This document shows positions 1 through 9,339 of a stretch of DNA of 64,000 nucleotides, one piece after another. Made by a program: the position numbers and the translations under genes. Under the pieces are notes generated by a model. That model was not told where the DNA came from, searched no databases, and was given only the letters and a program-made list of their open reading frames with translations. The number at the start of each line of letters is the position of its first letter. Within the stretch, counting starts at the first letter, position 1. The DNA is taken from contig JAFYSZ010000003.1 of the NCBI GenBank assembly GCA_017559135.1, forward strand, positions 62,001 through 126,000. Direction: 5' to 3'. The stretch comes from Bacteroidales bacterium (GTDB lineage Bacteria; Bacteroidota; Bacteroidia; Bacteroidales; P3).

Positions 1-747
1 GGATATATCCAAATAGATGTACCTGCATGTACAATCAATTACAAAGATATGGATATAGATCCTAAATATCACGCTGATTGGGACAAATTCAAAGTATGGG
101 ATTTAGTAATGCACAACCCAGAACCTTGTTTCCGTGCGTACTCAATGGCAAATCACCCGGCAGAAAACAATATCATTATGTTGAATATACGTATTGCAAC
201 ACCACCAATTGATAGAGAAAAAGGCGGTTGGGCAAACGTTAATCCAGGAATTTGTTCTTCATACATTTGGAGTTTGAAACCAGGAGACAAAATAACAATT
301 TCTGGACCTTATGGTGAATTTTTCATAAAAGATACTGATAAAGAAATGATGTTTATCGGAGGAGGAGTAGGTATGGCACCAATGCGTTCACATATCTTCG
401 ACTTATTTAAAACTCATCACACAACACGTAAAGCGACTTTCTGGTATGGAGCAAGAGCGATAAAAGACTTGTTCTATATGGACGAATACGAAGAAATCGC
501 AAAGAACAATCCAAATTTTGAATACCACGTTGCACTATCTGCACCTGATGAAGGAGATAATTGGACTGGCTACACAGGATTTATTCACGATGTAATCTAT
601 AACAATTACTTGAAAAACCACAAAGAACCAGAAGAAATAGAATACTATCTATGCGGACCACCACCAATGATTGCAGCAGTTATCAAAATGTTAGATTCAT
701 TGGGAGTACCACCAGAAAACATTCTTTACGATAACTTTGGTAGTTAA
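1..747 (+). CDS. nqrF: Na+-translocating NADH:quinone reductase subunit F, C-terminal part
   Basis: This is the NADH-oxidising, FAD-carrying subunit of the sodium-pumping NQR complex in the inner membrane. The open frame runs in from base 1 without a stop, and the residues before the first Met ([16 protein letters not shown]) are conserved NqrF sequence, so the gene is cut by the window edge. Visible are the FAD-binding RAYSMAN motif, the NAD-binding [10 protein letters not shown] loop and the C-terminal YLCGPPPM motif, in the order of ferredoxin-NADP reductase-type domains. The N-terminal 2Fe-2S domain lies outside. It ends with FGS-stop and is followed by a strong terminator, so it is probably the last gene of the nqr operon. 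Confidence 0.97.
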   Translation, partial: GYIQIDVPACTINYKDMDIDPKYHADWDKFKVWDLVMHNPEPCFRAYSMANHPAENNIIMLNIRIATPPIDREKGGWANVNPGICSSYIWSLKPGDKITISGPYGEFFIKDTDKEMMFIGGGVGMAPMRSHIFDLFKTHHTTRKATFWYGARAIKDLFYMDEYEEIAKNNPNFEYHVALSAPDEGDNWTGYTGFIHDVIYNNYLKNHKEPEEIEYYLCGPPPMIAAVIKMLDSLGVPPENILYDNFGS

Positions 748-765
748 TAATAAAAACCAATAAAC

Positions 766-810
766 AAAAGGAGAAAGACTTGTAAAAAGACTTTCTCCTT
801 TTTTTATTTT
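766..810 (+). terminator. Rho-independent terminator after nqrF
   Basis: A 12-bp perfect stem (766-777 with 791-802, GGAGAAAG paired with CTTTCTCC plus flanking A/T pairs) is followed by a long T-run and starts 18 nt after the nqrF stop. It separates the nqr operon from lpxL. Confidence 0.9.
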
Positions 811-833
811 CTTGTATTATTGCCGATTATAAA

Positions 834-908
834 CTCTATGAAATATTAAAATAAATCATAGAAAAAAATAATTTTTTCATAGAAATAATTTGAAAAATCA
901 TAGAAAAA
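834..908. repeat. 21-bp-phased box array A
   Basis: Four 5-bp boxes start at 836 (CTATG), 857, 878 and 899 (CATAG each), every step exactly 21 bp, separated by 16-bp A/T-only or nearly A/T-only spacers. Positions 857-908 match 55990-56041 at 47 of 52 bases. The first box is preceded by AACT, as in arrays B, C and D. No function is known to me; see the findings. Confidence 0.85.
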
Positions 909-962
909 TTTTACCGTTATCATTTTTGAAAATTAAATCAAAGAAAAAATCAAAAAAATCAC

Positions 963-970
963 TACATTTG
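963..970 (+). promoter_or_regulatory. Candidate -7 box (TACATTTG) of lpxL
   Basis: TACATTTG fits the Bacteroidota -7 consensus TAnnTTTG and ends only 6 nt before the preferred lpxL start, so the transcript would be leaderless or nearly so. No TTG is present about 19 nt upstream, so support is partial. Confidence 0.5.
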
Positions 971-976
971 CAACTT

Positions 977-1867
977 ATGAAGATATTAAATTACATTTTA
1001 TTTTATGGTTTTCTAATACCTATTTCCCTTTTACCGATGAGGGTATTGTATTGGATTTCAGACATTGTTAAGATTTTGCTTTACAATGTAGTCGGTTATA
1101 GGAAAAAAGTTGTAGTAGAAAATCTTTCTCGTTCATTTCCTCAAAAGACAGAAAAAGAAATAAAGGAAATAGCGAACAAATTTTACTCACATCTTGCAGA
1201 TTTATTTTTAGAAGCAGTAAAAATGCTCACAATCTCCAAGAAAAATCTAATGAAAAGATACAAATGCACCAATCCTGAAATCATATCTAAATATTATGAT
1301 CAAAATAAAAGCATTATTTTAGTTTCAGCTCACTATAACAATTGGGAATATATGGTTGCAAGTCTTGGAATGCAATTTGATTTTCATGGAGTAGGAGTAG
1401 GCAAAAGAATGAGTAACGAAACTTTTGAAAAACTAATGCACAAAAAACGTACGAGATATGGCACAGAAGTTTGTTATGCAGACAATTCACGCAACGTTTT
1501 TGAAAAATATCACAACAATAAACCTTGTGTTTATATGCTTCTTTCCGATCAAAGTCCAAATGATATAAACAAATGTTATTGGATTGATTTTCTCAATCGT
1601 AAGACAGCCTTTATCTATGGTTGCGAATACTTTGCAAAAAAATATGATTATCCTGTTTTTTTCTATAAAGTCAATAAATTAAAAAGGGGATATTACGAAT
1701 TTGAAATCAAGGAAATAGCAACTTCTCCAAAGGAAACAGAATATGGTTTTATAGTTAAAAAATCCGCAAAAATATTAGAAGATATTTTAAAACAAACACC
1801 GCAATATTGGTTGTGGAGTCATAGACGATGGAAACTTAAATACGAAAATATAAATAATAATGAATAA
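977..1867 (+). CDS. lpxL: LpxL/HtrB-family lipid A acyltransferase
   Basis: This enzyme would transfer a secondary acyl chain to the lipid A precursor at the inner membrane. I chose the ATG at 977 (296 aa). The open frame extends to 890, but that extra part is a lysine-rich stretch outside the family pattern, whereas from 977 the protein opens with the expected hydrophobic anchor (residues 3-37). The catalytic H-x4-E motif is HYNNWE (H119, E124), and GYRKKVVVENL near residue 40 is typical of the family. The 3' end overlaps dnaE by 8 nt, so the two are translationally coupled. Assignment to the family is firm; which acyl chain it adds cannot be told. Confidence 0.9.
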   Translation: MKILNYILFYGFLIPISLLPMRVLYWISDIVKILLYNVVGYRKKVVVENLSRSFPQKTEKEIKEIANKFYSHLADLFLEAVKMLTISKKNLMKRYKCTNPEIISKYYDQNKSIILVSAHYNNWEYMVASLGMQFDFHGVGVGKRMSNETFEKLMHKKRTRYGTEVCYADNSRNVFEKYHNNKPCVYMLLSDQSPNDINKCYWIDFLNRKTAFIYGCEYFAKKYDYPVFFYKVNKLKRGYYEFEIKEIATSPKETEYGFIVKKSAKILEDILKQTPQYWLWSHRRWKLKYENINNNE

Positions 1868-4800
1868 TTTTACTCATCTTCACGTTCATACCCAATATTC
1901 AATATTGGACGGAGCATGTAACATAAATAAATTACTTGATCGCGTTAAAGAATTAGGACAAACTTCAATTGCAATTACCGATCATGGAAACATGTTTGGA
2001 GTATTGGAATTTCACAATGCTTGCAAAAAGAAAGGAGTAAAACCAATTTTAGGATGTGAAATGTATGTCTCACCACAAAGTAGATTTATTAAAGATGGGA
2101 AAAATTTTAGTGGACATCACCTTATACTACTTGCCAAAAACGAAAAAGGTTATCAAAACTTAGTAAAATTAGATTCATTAGCATTTGCAAAAGAAGCCAA
2201 ATACCGAACATCAAGAATAGATAAAGAACTTTTATTTGAATATTCAGAAGGTCTAATCTGTTGTTCAGCATGTTTAGGAGGTGTTTTGCCAAAATTAATA
2301 GAGAATAACGACATAGAAGGGGCAGAAAAAACCGCATTAGAATACAAATCTGTTTTCAAAGACGACTATTATATAGAACTACAAAACCATGGAATAGAAT
2401 TACAACAACAAGTAAATAAAGAACTTATAAGAATTGCTAAAAAATTTGATATAAAAATAATAGCAACAAACGATGTTCACTTTGTAAATGACGATGACTA
2501 CGAAGCACACAAAATATTAATATGTCTAAATACAGGAAAAACACTTTCTGAATATGCAGAAAGTAAAATGTCTTATACAGGTAACGAATATTTAAAGACA
2601 AGAGAAGAAATGTTAGAAGCATTTCCCGACCTTCCAGAGGCAATAGACAACACACAAGAAATAGTTGATAAGATAGAAGTCTTTGAATTAGAACGCGGAC
2701 CAATACTTCCTGTTTTTGACATACCATCTTCCTTTGGTAAAATAGAAGATTACTATGAGAAATACCCACAAGAAGAAATAGAGAACAAACTTTACTCTGA
2801 TTTTATAAACAATCCCAAAACTTCGGAAGAAGATAAAGCTCCTGAAAAAAAGAAAGAAAAAATAGAATCATTACTTAAAGAAAAAGGGGGATACAAAAAA
2901 ATAATCCGAACAAAATTTGATGCAGCGTATTTACGACATCTTACTTTGGAAGGAGCAAAAAAACGTTATGCAGATGCACTTGACGAAACTGTTCTCAAAA
3001 GAATTGAAAGCGAATTAGGAACAATAGAATGGATGGGCTTTCCTGGGTATTTTTTAATCGTACAAGACTTTATTAACTATTCAAGAGAAAACTTAGGAGT
3101 GATAGTTGGGCCAGGTAGAGGTTCAGCGGCAGGAAGTGTTGTTGCGTATTGTCTTGGTATTACTGCAATAGAACCATTAAAATATGGACTACTTTTTGAA
3201 AGATTCTTAAATCCCGATCGTATATCCTTACCAGATATTGATGTAGACTTTGATGATGAAGGGCGAGCAAAGACATTACAATATGTTCAAGACAAATATG
3301 GCTCAGATCACGTAGCACAAATTACGACTTTCGGCACAATGGCAGCCAAAATGTCGATAAAAGACGTTGCACGTGTGCTTGAACTCCCTCTTTCTGAGTC
3401 AAACCGATTAGCAGATTACGTTCCAAATCGTCCAGGCATTAGTTTAGAACAAGCATTCAACGAATCGCCCGAACTAAAACAAGAATTAGAAAGTGGAACA
3501 GAGTTAATAAAAAAAGTTCTCAAACTTGCCGTAAAATTAGAAGGTTCAATCCGAAGTACAGGCATACACGCTTGTGGAGTAATCATTGGTCCTGATGATA
3601 TTTCCAATTATGTTCCTATTGCCGATAGTAAAGATTCCGATATGATGGCAACACAATTTGAAGGAAAACTCATAGAGAGCGTAGGAATGATAAAGATGGA
3701 TTTTCTTGGTTTGAGCAATCTTTCAATAATTAAAGATGCCTGTGAAAATATCCATAAAACCAAAGGAATAATTGTTGAACCTGACAAAATACCACTTGAC
3801 GATAAAGAAACCCTTGACCTATTTTCAAAAGGATTAACCGTAGGGACATTTCAATTTGAATCAGATGGAATGAGCGGACACCTGCAAAATCTAAAACCTG
3901 ACCGATTTGAAGACTTGATTGCTATGAATGCACTCTACCGTCCGGGACCTATGCAATACATTTCAAACTTTATAAATCGTAAACACGGAAGGGAAGAAAT
4001 AGTATATGAATTTCCAATTATGGAAAAGTATCTTTCTGAAACCTATGGCATTACTGTATATCAAGAACAAGTGATGTTGCTTTCCCAAGCCTTAGCAAAT
4101 TTTACTCCTGGCGAGGCAGATAAACTCCGAAAGGCGATGGGGAAAAAGCAAATCAAGGTAATGGAAGAATTAGAAAAGAAATTCATTGTCGGTTGTGAGA
4201 AAAACGGATTGGAATTAGAGAAAGTAAAAAAGATTTGGGAGGATTGGAAAAAATTTGCCGAATACGCTTTCAATAAATCACACTCTACTTGCTATGCTTA
4301 CGTTGCTTTTCAAACAGCATACCTCAAAGCACATCACCCTGCCGAGTATATGTCTTCGGTACTTACACATAACCTTTCTGATATTAAGAAAATAACAAAA
4401 TATATAGAAGAATGTCAAAATATTAACCTACAAGTCTTAGGACCAAACGTAAATGAATCGGATTTAAACTTTATGGTAAACAAAAAAGGTGAGATTTTAT
4501 TTGGATTAGCCGCCATAAAAGGAGTAGGATTAGCTGCCGCAGAAGAAATAATCCGAGAAAGAAACGAAAATGGTCCTTATTCTTCTGCTTTTGATCTTAT
4601 AAAAAGAGTAAATCTACGCATAATCAATCGCCGATGTCTTGAATCACTAATCAAAGCGGGAGGATTTGATTGTTTTGAAGGTGTTCATCGTGCACAATAC
4701 TTTGCAAATATTGATGAAATAACAGTATTAGAAAAAATGATAATGCTATCTAACAAATTAAAAACCGATAGTATGTCAGCACAAGTATCGTTATTTGACG

Positions 4801-5522
4801 AAGAAGAAATAAAAGTTGATGACATTTTTGAAATTCCCGAATGCGATGCTTGGACAAAAACAGAAAGTCTTGCAAACGAAAAAGAAATGATAGGCTTTTA
4901 CATTTCTGGACACCCCTTAGATGAGTATGAAGAAACTGTAAAAACATTTGTAGATACCAAGTTAGAAACCCTAAAAGACTTAACTCCTCTCAAAGACAAA
5001 GATATATGTTTAGCAGGCATAGTCATATCTGCCGAAAACCGCATAGGTAAAAGTGGAACGCCTTTTTCTTCGCTCACAATAGAAGATGAAACAGGAGCAT
5101 ACACATTCAGATTCTTTGGAAACAACTATGTGAAATACGCAAACTTCTGTAAAGAAGGCTTATACCTTATAATACACGCATCAATCAAAGAAAAAACTTG
5201 GCCGAAAGATGCAATAGTAAAAGAACTTGAACTATACGTAAAAGATGTCGCTCTTTTGAATAACTATATGGAAGAAAATGCCAAAGAATTAGAAATAACA
5301 ATAGACTACAACAATATAACACAAGATTTTATCAAAGAAATAGAAACCTTGTGCAAAAAAAATAAAGGCAAAATCTCGCTAAGACTAAATATAATATCGA
5401 CAATAGAAGATTTGAAACTCACAATGTTATCAAAAAAATTTAAAGTAGCACCATCATTTATTAAAGAATTAAGACGCTTAGCCACAAAATACGGATTAAG
5501 TCATAAGGTTTTAAAAAGATGA
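1860..5522 (+). CDS. dnaE: DNA polymerase III alpha subunit
   Basis: This is the replicative polymerase catalytic subunit, 1220 aa, full length. An N-terminal PHP domain starts with HLHVHTQYS. The polymerase core carries PGRGSAAGS and the catalytic aspartates in PDIDVDF (D461 and D463, equivalent to D401/D403 of E. coli). Next come GVGLAAAEEI (helix-hairpin-helix-like) and a C-terminal OB-fold region with the LAGIVIS strand. A charged insert rich in K and E sits at about residues 300-345. It overlaps lpxL by 8 nt and queG by 4 nt, so all three form one transcription unit. Confidence 0.98.
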   Translation: MNNFTHLHVHTQYSILDGACNINKLLDRVKELGQTSIAITDHGNMFGVLEFHNACKKKGVKPILGCEMYVSPQSRFIKDGKNFSGHHLILLAKNEKGYQNLVKLDSLAFAKEAKYRTSRIDKELLFEYSEGLICCSACLGGVLPKLIENNDIEGAEKTALEYKSVFKDDYYIELQNHGIELQQQVNKELIRIAKKFDIKIIATNDVHFVNDDDYEAHKILICLNTGKTLSEYAESKMSYTGNEYLKTREEMLEAFPDLPEAIDNTQEIVDKIEVFELERGPILPVFDIPSSFGKIEDYYEKYPQEEIENKLYSDFINNPKTSEEDKAPEKKKEKIESLLKEKGGYKKIIRTKFDAAYLRHLTLEGAKKRYADALDETVLKRIESELGTIEWMGFPGYFLIVQDFINYSRENLGVIVGPGRGSAAGSVVAYCLGITAIEPLKYGLLFERFLNPDRISLPDIDVDFDDEGRAKTLQYVQDKYGSDHVAQITTFGTMAAKMSIKDVARVLELPLSESNRLADYVPNRPGISLEQAFNESPELKQELESGTELIKKVLKLAVKLEGSIRSTGIHACGVIIGPDDISNYVPIADSKDSDMMATQFEGKLIESVGMIKMDFLGLSNLSIIKDACENIHKTKGIIVEPDKIPLDDKETLDLFSKGLTVGTFQFESDGMSGHLQNLKPDRFEDLIAMNALYRPGPMQYISNFINRKHGREEIVYEFPIMEKYLSETYGITVYQEQVMLLSQALANFTPGEADKLRKAMGKKQIKVMEELEKKFIVGCEKNGLELEKVKKIWEDWKKFAEYAFNKSHSTCYAYVAFQTAYLKAHHPAEYMSSVLTHNLSDIKKITKYIEECQNINLQVLGPNVNESDLNFMVNKKGEILFGLAAIKGVGLAAAEEIIRERNENGPYSSAFDLIKRVNLRIINRRCLESLIKAGGFDCFEGVHRAQYFANIDEITVLEKMIMLSNKLKTDSMSAQVSLFDEEEIKVDDIFEIPECDAWTKTESLANEKEMIGFYISGHPLDEYEETVKTFVDTKLETLKDLTPLKDKDICLAGIVISAENRIGKSGTPFSSLTIEDETGAYTFRFFGNNYVKYANFCKEGLYLIIHASIKEKTWPKDAIVKELELYVKDVALLNNYMEENAKELEITIDYNNITQDFIKEIETLCKKNKGKISLRLNIISTIEDLKLTMLSKKFKVAPSFIKELRRLATKYGLSHKVLKR

Positions 5523-6427
5523 TGAGGTTTCTGCCATTAGATATTGTAAAAGAAAAAGCTATCTCTTTGGGATTCAATGATTGCGGAGCTGCAAAAGTTG
5601 AACAACTCCCTACAAGCAAATTCGATGAGTGGATAAAAAAAGGCTATAATGCCAATATGAATTATCTAAACAACTATCACTCACAACGATTCAATCCTTG
5701 CGAATTGTTAGAGGGTGCAAAAACAGTTTTTTCCTTTATAATATCTTACAATACTGAGAATCAAATAGAACAATACACACATAAAATTGCTTCATACGCA
5801 CAAGGACTTGATTATCACAAAGTAATAAAAAACAAACTCTATATCTTATTAGAATATTTAACAGACTTATTCCCAGACTTTCAAGCAAAAATTTGTGTAG
5901 ATACAGCACCCGTAATGGAAAAGCATTGGGCGGTAAAAGCAGGACTTGGTTGGATTGGCAAAAATACTTGTTTTATTTCCGAGAAATGGGGAAGTAAAGT
6001 ATTTCTTGCTGAAATCATTTGTAATTATGAAAGCGATTATACGCAAGAGGTTAGGAATCAGTGTGGTAATTGTAGAAAATGTATAGAATCTTGCCCAAAT
6101 CAAGCCTTGAATGACCAAGAAATAGGGCTTGATTCAAACAAATGTATTTCTTATCAAACCATTGAAAACAAGGATTCTATACCTTGCGAAATTAAATTAA
6201 ACAATTACATCTATGGTTGTGATATTTGTCTAAATGCCTGCATAAGAAACATTAAAGCTCCAAAGGTAAAAAACGAATTTTCCTTGACACAAGAAATGAA
6301 TATGTTACTTTCTAAAATTGAAACAGGCGAAATAGAGAAAACAGATTTTAATAAAGTTCGTAAAATCTCAGCAATGGAAAGAATAAAGTTTGAAAAACTT
6401 CTCTCGAACAAAGAATCGCAAAAATAA
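5519..6427 (+). CDS. queG: Epoxyqueuosine reductase
   Basis: QueG reduces epoxyqueuosine to queuosine in the tRNA anticodon, the last step of the pathway, using cobalamin and two 4Fe-4S clusters. The 302-aa protein has the family motif DTAPVMEKHWAVKAGLGWIG and two ferredoxin clusters: C182-x2-C185-x2-C188-x3-C192, and C209 with C234, C237 and C241. The start overlaps the dnaE stop (ATGA) with two adjacent ATGs. QueA, which makes its substrate, is encoded at 31651-32868 on the other strand, so queuosine synthesis is split between two loci. Confidence 0.95.
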   Translation: MMRFLPLDIVKEKAISLGFNDCGAAKVEQLPTSKFDEWIKKGYNANMNYLNNYHSQRFNPCELLEGAKTVFSFIISYNTENQIEQYTHKIASYAQGLDYHKVIKNKLYILLEYLTDLFPDFQAKICVDTAPVMEKHWAVKAGLGWIGKNTCFISEKWGSKVFLAEIICNYESDYTQEVRNQCGNCRKCIESCPNQALNDQEIGLDSNKCISYQTIENKDSIPCEIKLNNYIYGCDICLNACIRNIKAPKVKNEFSLTQEMNMLLSKIETGEIEKTDFNKVRKISAMERIKFEKLLSNKESQK

Positions 6428-6477
6428 CTCTTTGTTTTAGAAAATTATTTCTATGATTTATTTTGCTAAAACAAAGA
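6426..6477. repeat. 21-bp-phased box array B
   Basis: Boxes start at 6430 (CTTTG), 6451 (CTATG) and 6472 (CAAAG), exactly 21 bp apart, between the convergent queG and clpP genes. The outer boxes lie in an 11-bp perfect inverted repeat (6430-6440 with 6466-6476). Both box types occur in this one array. Confidence 0.8.
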
Positions 6478-6520
6478 AAAAAAGACTCGAATGAATATCT
6501 TAATTCTTCAAGTCTTTTTT
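6478..6520. terminator. Bidirectional terminator between queG and clpP
   Basis: The stem 6478-6487 (AAAAAAGACT) pairs with 6511-6520 (AGTCTTTTTT), continued after one mismatch by GAA/TTC. T-runs follow on both strands, which suits the convergent genes on either side. Confidence 0.75.
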
Positions 6521-6541
6521 ATAATACAGCCTTTATGTATT

Positions 6542-7228
6542 TTATTTCTTGTTTATCAAGATTTCGTCAATTATTCCGTAATCTAAGGCTTCTTTTGCTG
6601 TTAGCCAATAATCTCTATCGCCGTCTTTTTCAATTTTTTTAATAGATTTTCCAGTGTGTTTAGCGATTATTGAATACAATTCTTCTTTTGTTTTAAGTAT
6701 TTCCCTTGCTGCGATTTCTATGTCTGAGGCTTGTCCTTGTGCTCCGCCGAGAGGTTGATGTATCATCACTCTTGAATGTTCAAGGGCAGTGCGTTTACCT
6801 TTTTGTCCTGCACATAAAAGCACCGAACCCATAGAAGCGGCAAGCCCTGTGCAGATTGTTGCAACGTCAGGTTTGATATATTGCATTGTGTCATAGATTC
6901 CAAGTCCTGCATTTACATATCCGCCAGGGGTATTCAAGTAAATTTGAATGTCAGAGGTAGAATCAACACTTTCAAGGAATAATAATTGTGCTTGAATTAT
7001 GTTTGCCACATCGTCATCTATTGCAGTACCCAAGAAAATGATTCTATCCATCATCAAACGTGAGAAAACGTCCATTTGAGCAACGTTTAATCTTCTTTCT
7101 TCTACGATTGTAGGGTTGATATATGCACTTTTAGTACTGCTAAACTTGCTATACTTGTCAAAAGTTATGCTACTTATTCCTCTGTGTTTTACTGCGTAAA
7201 GTCTAAATTCTTTATCTAAATTATTCAT
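6542..7228 (-). CDS. clpP: ATP-dependent Clp protease proteolytic subunit
   Basis: ClpP is the cytoplasmic serine protease barrel that works with ClpX or ClpA. The 228-aa protein carries the triad: Ser132 in GLAASMGS, His157 in MIHQPLGG and Asp206 in DRDYWL. An N-terminal extension of about 30 residues relative to E. coli mature ClpP is usual in Bacteroidota. It is the last gene of the yicC-to-clpP unit, 8 nt after the polyprenyl synthase gene. No clpX follows in this window. Confidence 0.96.
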   Translation of the reverse strand: MNNLDKEFRLYAVKHRGISSITFDKYSKFSSTKSAYINPTIVEERRLNVAQMDVFSRLMMDRIIFLGTAIDDDVANIIQAQLLFLESVDSTSDIQIYLNTPGGYVNAGLGIYDTMQYIKPDVATICTGLAASMGSVLLCAGQKGKRTALEHSRVMIHQPLGGAQGQASDIEIAAREILKTKEELYSIIAKHTGKSIKKIEKDGDRDYWLTAKEALDYGIIDEILINKK

Positions 7229-7236
7229 ATCGTTGT

Positions 7237-8211
7237 TTATTTATTTCTTTTCATTAGTTTTTCTGCAAATAATCTCAAATTTTCTTTTCTTTCGTTATCT
7301 ATTTTTATTTTATCTAACGATTCAAGTGCTAAATTATGATAATATTGCATTTCTTTTTGTGCTAATTCCTTTATCTTCAACTCTTCGTAAATTGATTTGA
7401 CGACTTGTTCCTTTTGAGTTGATTCAAAATTCTTTGAAGAGTATAGTTCTTTTAATATGTTTTGTTGTCTCTCACTTCCTATTTCAAGTGCTTTTAGGTA
7501 AAGGAAGGTTTTTTTGTTGTCTACGATGTCTTTGCCTGTGATTTTACCAAATACTTCTAAATCACTCCAACAATCAAGTATGTCATCTTGGATTTGGAAA
7601 GCAATTCCTATGTTTTGAGCAAATTCGTCAAGCAAAGAGAGATTTTCTTTTGTGCAATGAGCGGTTGTTGCACCAAGTCGCAATGCACAAGAGAGTAAAA
7701 CTCCTGTTTTTAATCGAATCATTTTTATATATTCTTCGATTTTAACATCGTTTCTTGTTTCAAATTCCATATCGAATGCTTGTCCTTCGCAAACTTCTAT
7801 TGAAGATTGAGTTAGTATTTCAACTAAGTCTTTCACTATTTCGTTTTCGTAATTAAGCAAGTGTTTGAAAGCAAGTGCAAACATCGTGTCTCCTGAAAGA
7901 ATTGCTTTGTTGGAGTTGAATTTTTTATAAACAGTTTCTTTTCCTCTACGCAATGGAGATTGATCCATAATGTCATCGTGCAACAAAGTGAAGTTATGTA
8001 GAATTTCAACGGCTATTGCTGCTGATTTGGCTTTGTTTACATCTGAGGAAAACATATCTGCGGCAATCAAAGTAAGTAGTGGCCTAATTCTTTTGCCTCC
8101 TTGTTTCATTCCATATTCAATTGGGTCGTAAAGAGTTGAGGGTTCGTTTAAAAAAGATTCTTGTTCAATTAAAGCGATTGCTTCTTTTTCAAGTTGTTCT
8201 AATGTATACAT
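7237..8211 (-). CDS. Polyprenyl diphosphate synthase
   Basis: This trans-isoprenyl diphosphate synthase condenses IPP with allylic diphosphates. The two Asp-rich motifs are DDIMD (79-83) followed by RRG, and DDILD (209-213); GGKRIRP at 38-44 binds IPP. The residue five places before the first motif is Phe74, which in this family tends to limit chain length (GGPP-like product), but the exact product is uncertain. Length 324 aa is normal. It lies between wecB and clpP in a tight unit (8 to 9 nt gaps). Confidence 0.92.
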   Translation of the reverse strand: MYTLEQLEKEAIALIEQESFLNEPSTLYDPIEYGMKQGGKRIRPLLTLIAADMFSSDVNKAKSAAIAVEILHNFTLLHDDIMDQSPLRRGKETVYKKFNSNKAILSGDTMFALAFKHLLNYENEIVKDLVEILTQSSIEVCEGQAFDMEFETRNDVKIEEYIKMIRLKTGVLLSCALRLGATTAHCTKENLSLLDEFAQNIGIAFQIQDDILDCWSDLEVFGKITGKDIVDNKKTFLYLKALEIGSERQQNILKELYSSKNFESTQKEQVVKSIYEELKIKELAQKEMQYYHNLALESLDKIKIDNERKENLRLFAEKLMKRNK

Positions 8212-8220
8212 AATTTAAAA

Positions 8221-9339
8221 TTATTTTATTTTTAATATTTGTTCACAAATAAATTTGGCTGCTTGTCCGTCTCCAAAAATAGGAGGATAAGATGTTGGAG
8301 GATTGTTGAGGAATTGATAGGTCTTTTCAAGTATTAAGGAGTAGTTTGCATCGCATATTGCGGCATTGCCTACTTCTACTATTTCTTTCCATTCAGTTGT
8401 TGAACGTAAAATTACGCAAGGTTTCTTTAAGAAGAAAGCTTCTTTTTGTACTCCTCCCGAATCGGTTAATATTATCTCAGCAGAACTTTCTAATTTTATC
8501 ATTTCTAAGAATGAAACAGGTTCTATTATTTTTATTGATGAGGTTGAATATATTTTCTTTACGTATTCTTCGCTCAACATTTGAGGGAGCATTTTTTTTG
8601 TACGTGGGTGCAACGGCAAAATAATGTTTCGTTTTTCGGAAAGAGTAAGTAAGGCATCAAAAATGTTTTTTAATCGTTCTTTGTCATCGGTATTTGTGTT
8701 ACGATGAATGGTGCAAAGAATAAAATTGTTGCCATATTCTGATTTTGTATCTTCTAATTTTTGTGAAAAGTAGAGTGTGTTGTCATACATTATGTCTCCA
8801 CAATGGAATATGTTGGGTTTGTCTGCCGAAGGATTATTTGTTATTTCTGATGAAAAGCCTTCTTTTAGTAAGTTGTTGTATCCGTGAATTGTTGGAGAGA
8901 AAAGTAGTGTGGAACAGTGATCACAAAGTATTCTATTTATTTCTTCGGGCATTGATTTGTCAAAGGAGCGTAATCCTGCTTCAATGTGTACAATTGGAAT
9001 ATGTATTTTTGAGGCTGCAATTGCTCCTGCAAGTGTGGAATTAGTGTCTCCGTAAACTATTATGGCATTTGGCTTCTCTGTTTCAAGGACTTGTTCTATT
9101 TTTTCAATCATTTTCGCAGTTTGTTCGCCGTGTTTGCCGCTACCTACTGAGAGTTGATATTTTGGTGCAGGGATTTCTAATTCTTTGAAAAAGATTTCGG
9201 ACATATTTTCGTCATAGTGTTGTCCTGTGTGTAGAATTATTTCTTCTATTTTGTCTGAAAAATATTTTTTTATAGTCCTACTGATCGCTGAGGCTTTGAT
9301 TATTTGAGGCCTTGCACCAATTATTGTTATTATTTTCAT
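8221..9339 (-). CDS. wecB: UDP-N-acetylglucosamine 2-epimerase (non-hydrolysing)
   Basis: It interconverts UDP-GlcNAc and UDP-ManNAc for surface polysaccharide synthesis. The 372-aa protein begins with MKIITIIGARPQ and shows GDTNSTLAGA, HIEAGLRSFD, the HRNTN segment and SGGVQKEA, all typical of the non-hydrolysing family with a GT-B fold. Its start overlaps the stop of the upstream glycosyltransferase by 4 nt, so the two are coupled and probably serve the same glycan. The genes that would use ManNAc are not in the window. Confidence 0.94.
   Translation of the reverse strand: MKIITIIGARPQIIKASAISRTIKKYFSDKIEEIILHTGQHYDENMSEIFFKELEIPAPKYQLSVGSGKHGEQTAKMIEKIEQVLETEKPNAIIVYGDTNSTLAGAIAASKIHIPIVHIEAGLRSFDKSMPEEINRILCDHCSTLLFSPTIHGYNNLLKEGFSSEITNNPSADKPNIFHCGDIMYDNTLYFSQKLEDTKSEYGNNFILCTIHRNTNTDDKERLKNIFDALLTLSEKRNIILPLHPRTKKMLPQMLSEEYVKKIYSTSSIKIIEPVSFLEMIKLESSAEIILTDSGGVQKEAFFLKKPCVILRSTTEWKEIVEVGNAAICDANYSLILEKTYQFLNNPPTSYPPIFGDGQAAKFICEQILKIK

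Noticed and set aside
49..747. A complete short reductase starting at 49
   Set aside because: Conserved NqrF residues continue upstream to base 1 without a stop, so the gene is cut by the window edge.
836..903. The phased arrays as CRISPR arrays
   Set aside because: Repeats are only about 14 bp, spacers are A/T-rich and related to each other, the unit is 21 bp, and no cas genes are present.
890..976. A longer N-terminus for the acyltransferase from 890
   Set aside because: The extra residues are lysine-rich low-complexity sequence from array DNA and lie before the normal family start.
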